The notes beneath the pieces are model-generated. The model saw only the letters and a list, made by a program, of their open reading frames with translations, was not told the origin of the DNA and searched no databases. Positions 6,871-8,653 of a stretch of 8,653 bases of DNA are shown here, piece by piece. The translations under genes and the position numbers were made by a program. Each line of letters opens with the position of its first letter. Positions within the stretch are counted from its first letter, which is position 1. The stretch covers positions 1-8,653 of the forward strand of contig CALMZT010000257.1 in the NCBI GenBank assembly GCA_937870805.1, read 5' to 3'. The stretch is from an uncultured Chloroflexota bacterium. Lineage in GTDB: Bacteria > Chloroflexota > Anaerolineae > Aggregatilineales > Phototrophicaceae.

Positions 6871-6890
6871 TTTGGTTTTATTATACCAAA
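6871..6890 (-). promoter_or_regulatory. rluB -10 element inside an inverted repeat
   Basis: On the minus strand a consensus TATAAT (6885-6880) lies about 37 bp before the GTG start of rluB. It overlaps the inverted repeat TTTGGT (6871-6876) / ACCAAA (6885-6890). A further CTTTGGT lies at 6859-6865. The -35 is poor at every normal spacing, so the promoter may need help or may be under operator control. Confidence 0.5.
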
Positions 6891-6907
6891 GCGCCTGGTA
6901 CTTTTCG

Positions 6908-6935
6908 TTGCCGGACAAATGAGCTATCTTAGAAT
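6908..6935 (+). promoter_or_regulatory. Promoter of the EamA transporter leader
   Basis: TTGCCG (6908-6913) and TAGAAT (6930-6935) are spaced 16 bp apart, matching sigma-70 at 4/6 and 5/6. The expected start of transcription (about 6942) is only a few bases before the first pairing strand of the structured leader at 6948. Confidence 0.65.
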
Positions 6936-6944
6936 TGTCAACAG

Positions 6945-7047
6945 AAGGGTGGCTAGGGATGCGCCATTGAGGAACTGCACCGAGCGCCACCTAGCCGCAC
7001 AGCATAGCGGCAGGCACGTTGAGGACGAAAATGCCAGAGGGGAGATG
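6945..7047 (+). ncRNA. Candidate ykkC-family riboswitch (subtype 2-like), ligand unknown
   Basis: Conserved ykkC elements appear in order and at the right spacing. P1 strand GGTGGC (6948-6953) runs straight into TAGGG (6954-6958). Inner helix P1a is TGC (6960-6962) with GCA (6977-6979), closing a short arm. CCGAGC (6980-6985) runs straight into the P1 return strand GCCACC (6986-6991). Hairpin P2 is GCCGC (6994-6998) with GCGGC (7007-7011). Then come GCACG (7014-7018), GGAC-x-AAAA (7023-7031) and GGGAGA (7040-7045). GGCA (7013-7016) can pair with TGCC (7032-7035) as P3. In ppGpp- and PRPP-type aptamers, as I recall them, GAGC is followed at once by the P1 strand, as here; guanidine-I usually has GAGAG. 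The 3' part carries a few inserted bases relative to the consensus. The family is likely; the ligand is not assigned. Confidence 0.7.
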
Positions 7048-7049
7048 TT

Positions 7050-7083
7050 GGCGTATTTGAATGCGCCTGTATCCTGATTGGAG
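7050..7083 (+). promoter_or_regulatory. Possible expression platform and ribosome site of the EamA gene
   Basis: A hairpin GGCGTA (7050-7055) / TGCGCC (7062-7067), with one G-T pair and a 6-nt loop, follows the aptamer. It has no T run, so it is not a plain terminator. GGAG (7080-7083) lies 8 bases before ATG 7092. TCC (7072-7074) could mask GGA (7080-7082). Control at translation is more likely than at termination, but this is inference. Confidence 0.4.
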
Positions 7084-7091
7084 ATGTCCTC

Positions 7092-8033
7092 ATGTACAAC
7101 CGTTTGTGCCCTCATGCCCGCGCCGTGCTGCAAGGGCTGTTCGTCGCCTTCCTGTGGTCAACCTCGTGGGTTTTCATTAAATTTGGTCTTAGCAATATTC
7201 CACCACTCACCTATGCCGGGCTGCGTTACATGCTGGCGTTCCTGTGTCTGCTGCCGATTGCTGCGCGCGGCGGACATTTGCGCACGCTGAGCCAACTTCC
7301 GCCGCGCAAATGGGGCGTGTTATTTGTGCTCGGTCTCGTGTTCTACAGTATCGCACAGGGCGCGCAGTTCGTCGGGTTAGCGTATCTGCCCACTGTGACC
7401 GCCAATCTACTCATGAGTTTCACATCGGTCATCATCGCGCTGCTGGGCATTTTCCTGCTGCGTGAACATCCAACGCGCGTTCAATGGGCTGGCGTGCTAC
7501 TGTATCTGATCGGCGTGCTGATCTACTTCTATCCTGTCGCCTTTTCGCCAGAGCAGTTCTTCGGTGTATTGATAGTGGCTGTTAACGTCGCCGCTAACGC
7601 CGCCGGAACATTGCTAGGGCGCAGCGTCAACCGCAGCGGCGATTTGCATCCCCTTGCTGTCACCGTCGCCACGATGGGCATTGGCGCAATCTGTCTCCTG
7701 GCAGCAGGTATCTTGATACAGGGCTTGCCGCCGCTGAGCGTCACAGAGTGGACGATGATCGCGTGGCTGGCGGTGGTCAATACAGCGCTGGGCTTTACAT
7801 TGTGGAACAATGTTCAGCGCACGCTCTCAGCGATGGAAGCCAGCATGATTATCAATACGATGATGATTCATATCCCGATCCTAGCCCTGCTGTTTCTTGG
7901 CGAAAGTATCAACGAGAAGGCGCTGATTGGCATGGTTTTAGCGGGTATAGGTATTTTGGCGGTGCAAATGGGTCGTAGTATCAAACAAAAGTTGATGGGC
8001 AAAATCCCAATTTCCGAAGAAGTCGTCAGCTAA
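7092..8033 (+). CDS. EamA-family (DMT superfamily) transporter
   Basis: The 313-residue inner-membrane protein has ten predicted membrane helices, at about 11-30, 39-57, 74-92, 97-121, 130-148, 156-175, 188-209, 219-238, 250-270 and 276-293. They fall into two EamA repeats of five. The first opens with LQGLFVAFLWSTSWVFIKFGL and PPLTYAGLRYMLAFLCLLP; YLPTVTANLLMSFTSVIIALLGIFLLRE ends its fourth helix. The second has WLAVVNTALGFTLWNNVQRTLSAMEASMI and LLFLGESI. Length and layout are those of drug/metabolite exporters such as RhtA or YdcZ relatives. The substrate cannot be read from sequence; amino acids, purine-type metabolites or toxic amines are all handled by relatives. It is transcribed alone behind a candidate ykkC-type riboswitch, so its substrate may be related to that ligand. 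It is convergent with the next gene across 46 bp. Confidence 0.93.
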   Translation: MYNRLCPHARAVLQGLFVAFLWSTSWVFIKFGLSNIPPLTYAGLRYMLAFLCLLPIAARGGHLRTLSQLPPRKWGVLFVLGLVFYSIAQGAQFVGLAYLPTVTANLLMSFTSVIIALLGIFLLREHPTRVQWAGVLLYLIGVLIYFYPVAFSPEQFFGVLIVAVNVAANAAGTLLGRSVNRSGDLHPLAVTVATMGIGAICLLAAGILIQGLPPLSVTEWTMIAWLAVVNTALGFTLWNNVQRTLSAMEASMIINTMMIHIPILALLFLGESINEKALIGMVLAGIGILAVQMGRSIKQKLMGKIPISEEVVS

Positions 8034-8076
8034 CAGTCATCAGTTCTACAGCTCAAAACTGTTAACTGACAACAGA
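8034..8076. repeat. AACTGA-type intergenic filler repeat
   Basis: CAGTCATCAGTT, AAAACTGTTAACTGACAACAG and similar words fill almost the whole gap between the EamA and garR-like stops. CAGTT (8041-8045) can pair with AACTG (8057-8061). No good terminator is present. Confidence 0.5.
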
Positions 8077-8079
8077 TCA

Positions 8080-8652
8080 CTATTTCAATGGCTCATCCAA
8101 ATGAATGCCCGTGAGCGCTTCATAGATAGAGATCACAGCGCTGTTGTCGAGGTCGCGCCCGCCCGTTTCGAGCATCGCTGTGTAAAGCTGCTGAATCACG
8201 GCGGTCACAGGCAGCGGCACGCCGTAAGTCTTCGCGGTGTCCAGTACGATACCCAAATCCTTGTGCTGCATGTGCGCTTTGAAGCCAGGATTGCGATTGC
8301 CCGCGAACAGACGCGGCGGTTTCACATCCAGTGTCCACATCTGCGCCGCGCCGCCTTTAATCGCATCGACCACGCGCGATGGGTCAACGCCTGCTTTCTG
8401 CGCCATAATCAGCGCTTCCGCCATCGACGCCATCTGTGCGCCGACGATGATTTGATTGCAGGCTTTGGCAATTTGTCCCGCGCCGCTGTCGCCTACGAGT
8501 ACTGCCGCTTTGCCCATCGCCTGAAACAATGGCAGCGCTCGATCAAACGCCTCTTGTGCGCCGCCTACCATGATCGTCAGTGTGCCGTTGCGTGCCCCGA
8601 CATCGCCGCCACTGACAGGCGCATCCAATGCCGATATGCCGACTTCTGCTAG
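8080..8652 (-). CDS. garR: 2-hydroxy-3-oxopropionate / 3-hydroxyisobutyrate dehydrogenase family, C-terminal part
   Basis: The frame is open from the right edge to TAG at 8080-8082 (190 residues seen), so the N-terminal NAD(P)-binding domain lies beyond the window. The TTG at 8628 is not a start: it encodes the Leu of the substrate-binding signature LDAPVSGGDVGARNGTLTIMVGG, and the frame continues upstream as LAEVGISA. Next comes GAGQIAKACNQIIVGAQMASMAEAL, with the catalytic Lys of the beta-hydroxyacid dehydrogenase family. Then come NPGFKAHMQHKDLGIVLDTAKTYGVPLPVTA and DNSAVISIYEALTG. The protein most resembles E. coli GarR/GlxR (tartronate semialdehyde reductase, glycerate pathway). A 3-hydroxyisobutyrate dehydrogenase (valine breakdown) is the main alternative, and the missing half would help choose. 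Confidence 0.85.
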   Translation of the reverse strand, partial: LAEVGISALDAPVSGGDVGARNGTLTIMVGGAQEAFDRALPLFQAMGKAAVLVGDSGAGQIAKACNQIIVGAQMASMAEALIMAQKAGVDPSRVVDAIKGGAAQMWTLDVKPPRLFAGNRNPGFKAHMQHKDLGIVLDTAKTYGVPLPVTAVIQQLYTAMLETGGRDLDNSAVISIYEALTGIHLDEPLK

Positions 8653-8653
8653 T

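Noticed and set aside
7012..7046. TPP riboswitch 3' half (GGA..AAATGCCAG..GGGA)
   Set aside because: The words resemble the THI-box end, but the required CTGAGA and GAACCTGAT segments are absent. The ykkC reading explains the whole leader, including both ends of P1.
6924..7133. 69-codon minus-strand frame in the rluB-EamA gap
   Set aside because: It overlaps the EamA start and the structured leader, has no ribosome site and no recognisable product.
8626..8628. TTG start of the garR-like gene
   Set aside because: It encodes the Leu of the conserved LDAPVSGG motif, and the frame stays open to the window edge with family-like residues.

Overview
The window looks like chromosomal DNA from a free-living bacterium, with about ten genes packed on both strands and short gaps between them. 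My best guess at the lineage is Chloroflexota (Anaerolineae-like). This is inference, from the secreted protein with Thr-Pro linkers and pre-peptidase-type domains, the solitary rpsD, and intergenic filler repeats that I associate with that phylum. No phage, transposase, CRISPR, tRNA or rRNA sequence was seen.

Layout, left to right. The 3' end of a secreted PPC-domain protein (+) converges on rpsD (-), with a shared hairpin terminator between them. A 297-bp gap carries the rpsD leader and the start region of a GNAT acetyltransferase (+). A two-gene minus-strand unit follows: rsmI (16S rRNA C1402 2'-O-methyltransferase) and, one base downstream, a small Cys-rich exported protein of unknown function. 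Next come a metallophosphoesterase (-) and, divergent from it, osmC (+). osmC converges on an rluB-type pseudouridine synthase (-) with a 270-residue Arg/Asp/Ser/Pro-rich repetitive tail. Divergent from rluB is an EamA-family (DMT) transporter (+) with a long structured leader. The window ends inside a garR-like 2-hydroxy-3-oxopropionate / 3-hydroxyisobutyrate dehydrogenase (-).

Three genes (rpsD, rsmI, rluB) serve the ribosome, osmC serves peroxide defence, and the rest are transport, metabolism or unknown. There is no single pathway.

The most interesting element is the leader of the EamA transporter (about 6945-7045). A good sigma-70 promoter would start transcription a few bases before an RNA that has the order and pairing of a ykkC-family riboswitch: P1 abutting TAGGG, an inner P1a helix, CCGAGC directly followed by the P1 return strand, a P2 hairpin, then GGAC-AAAA and GGGAGA. 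The GAGC form resembles the subtype 2 (ppGpp/PRPP-type) branch more than guanidine-I. The ligand is open. Other points of note are a two-hairpin intergenic repeat in two copies, a 153-bp tandem repeat inside rluB, and scattered AACTGA-type filler repeats.
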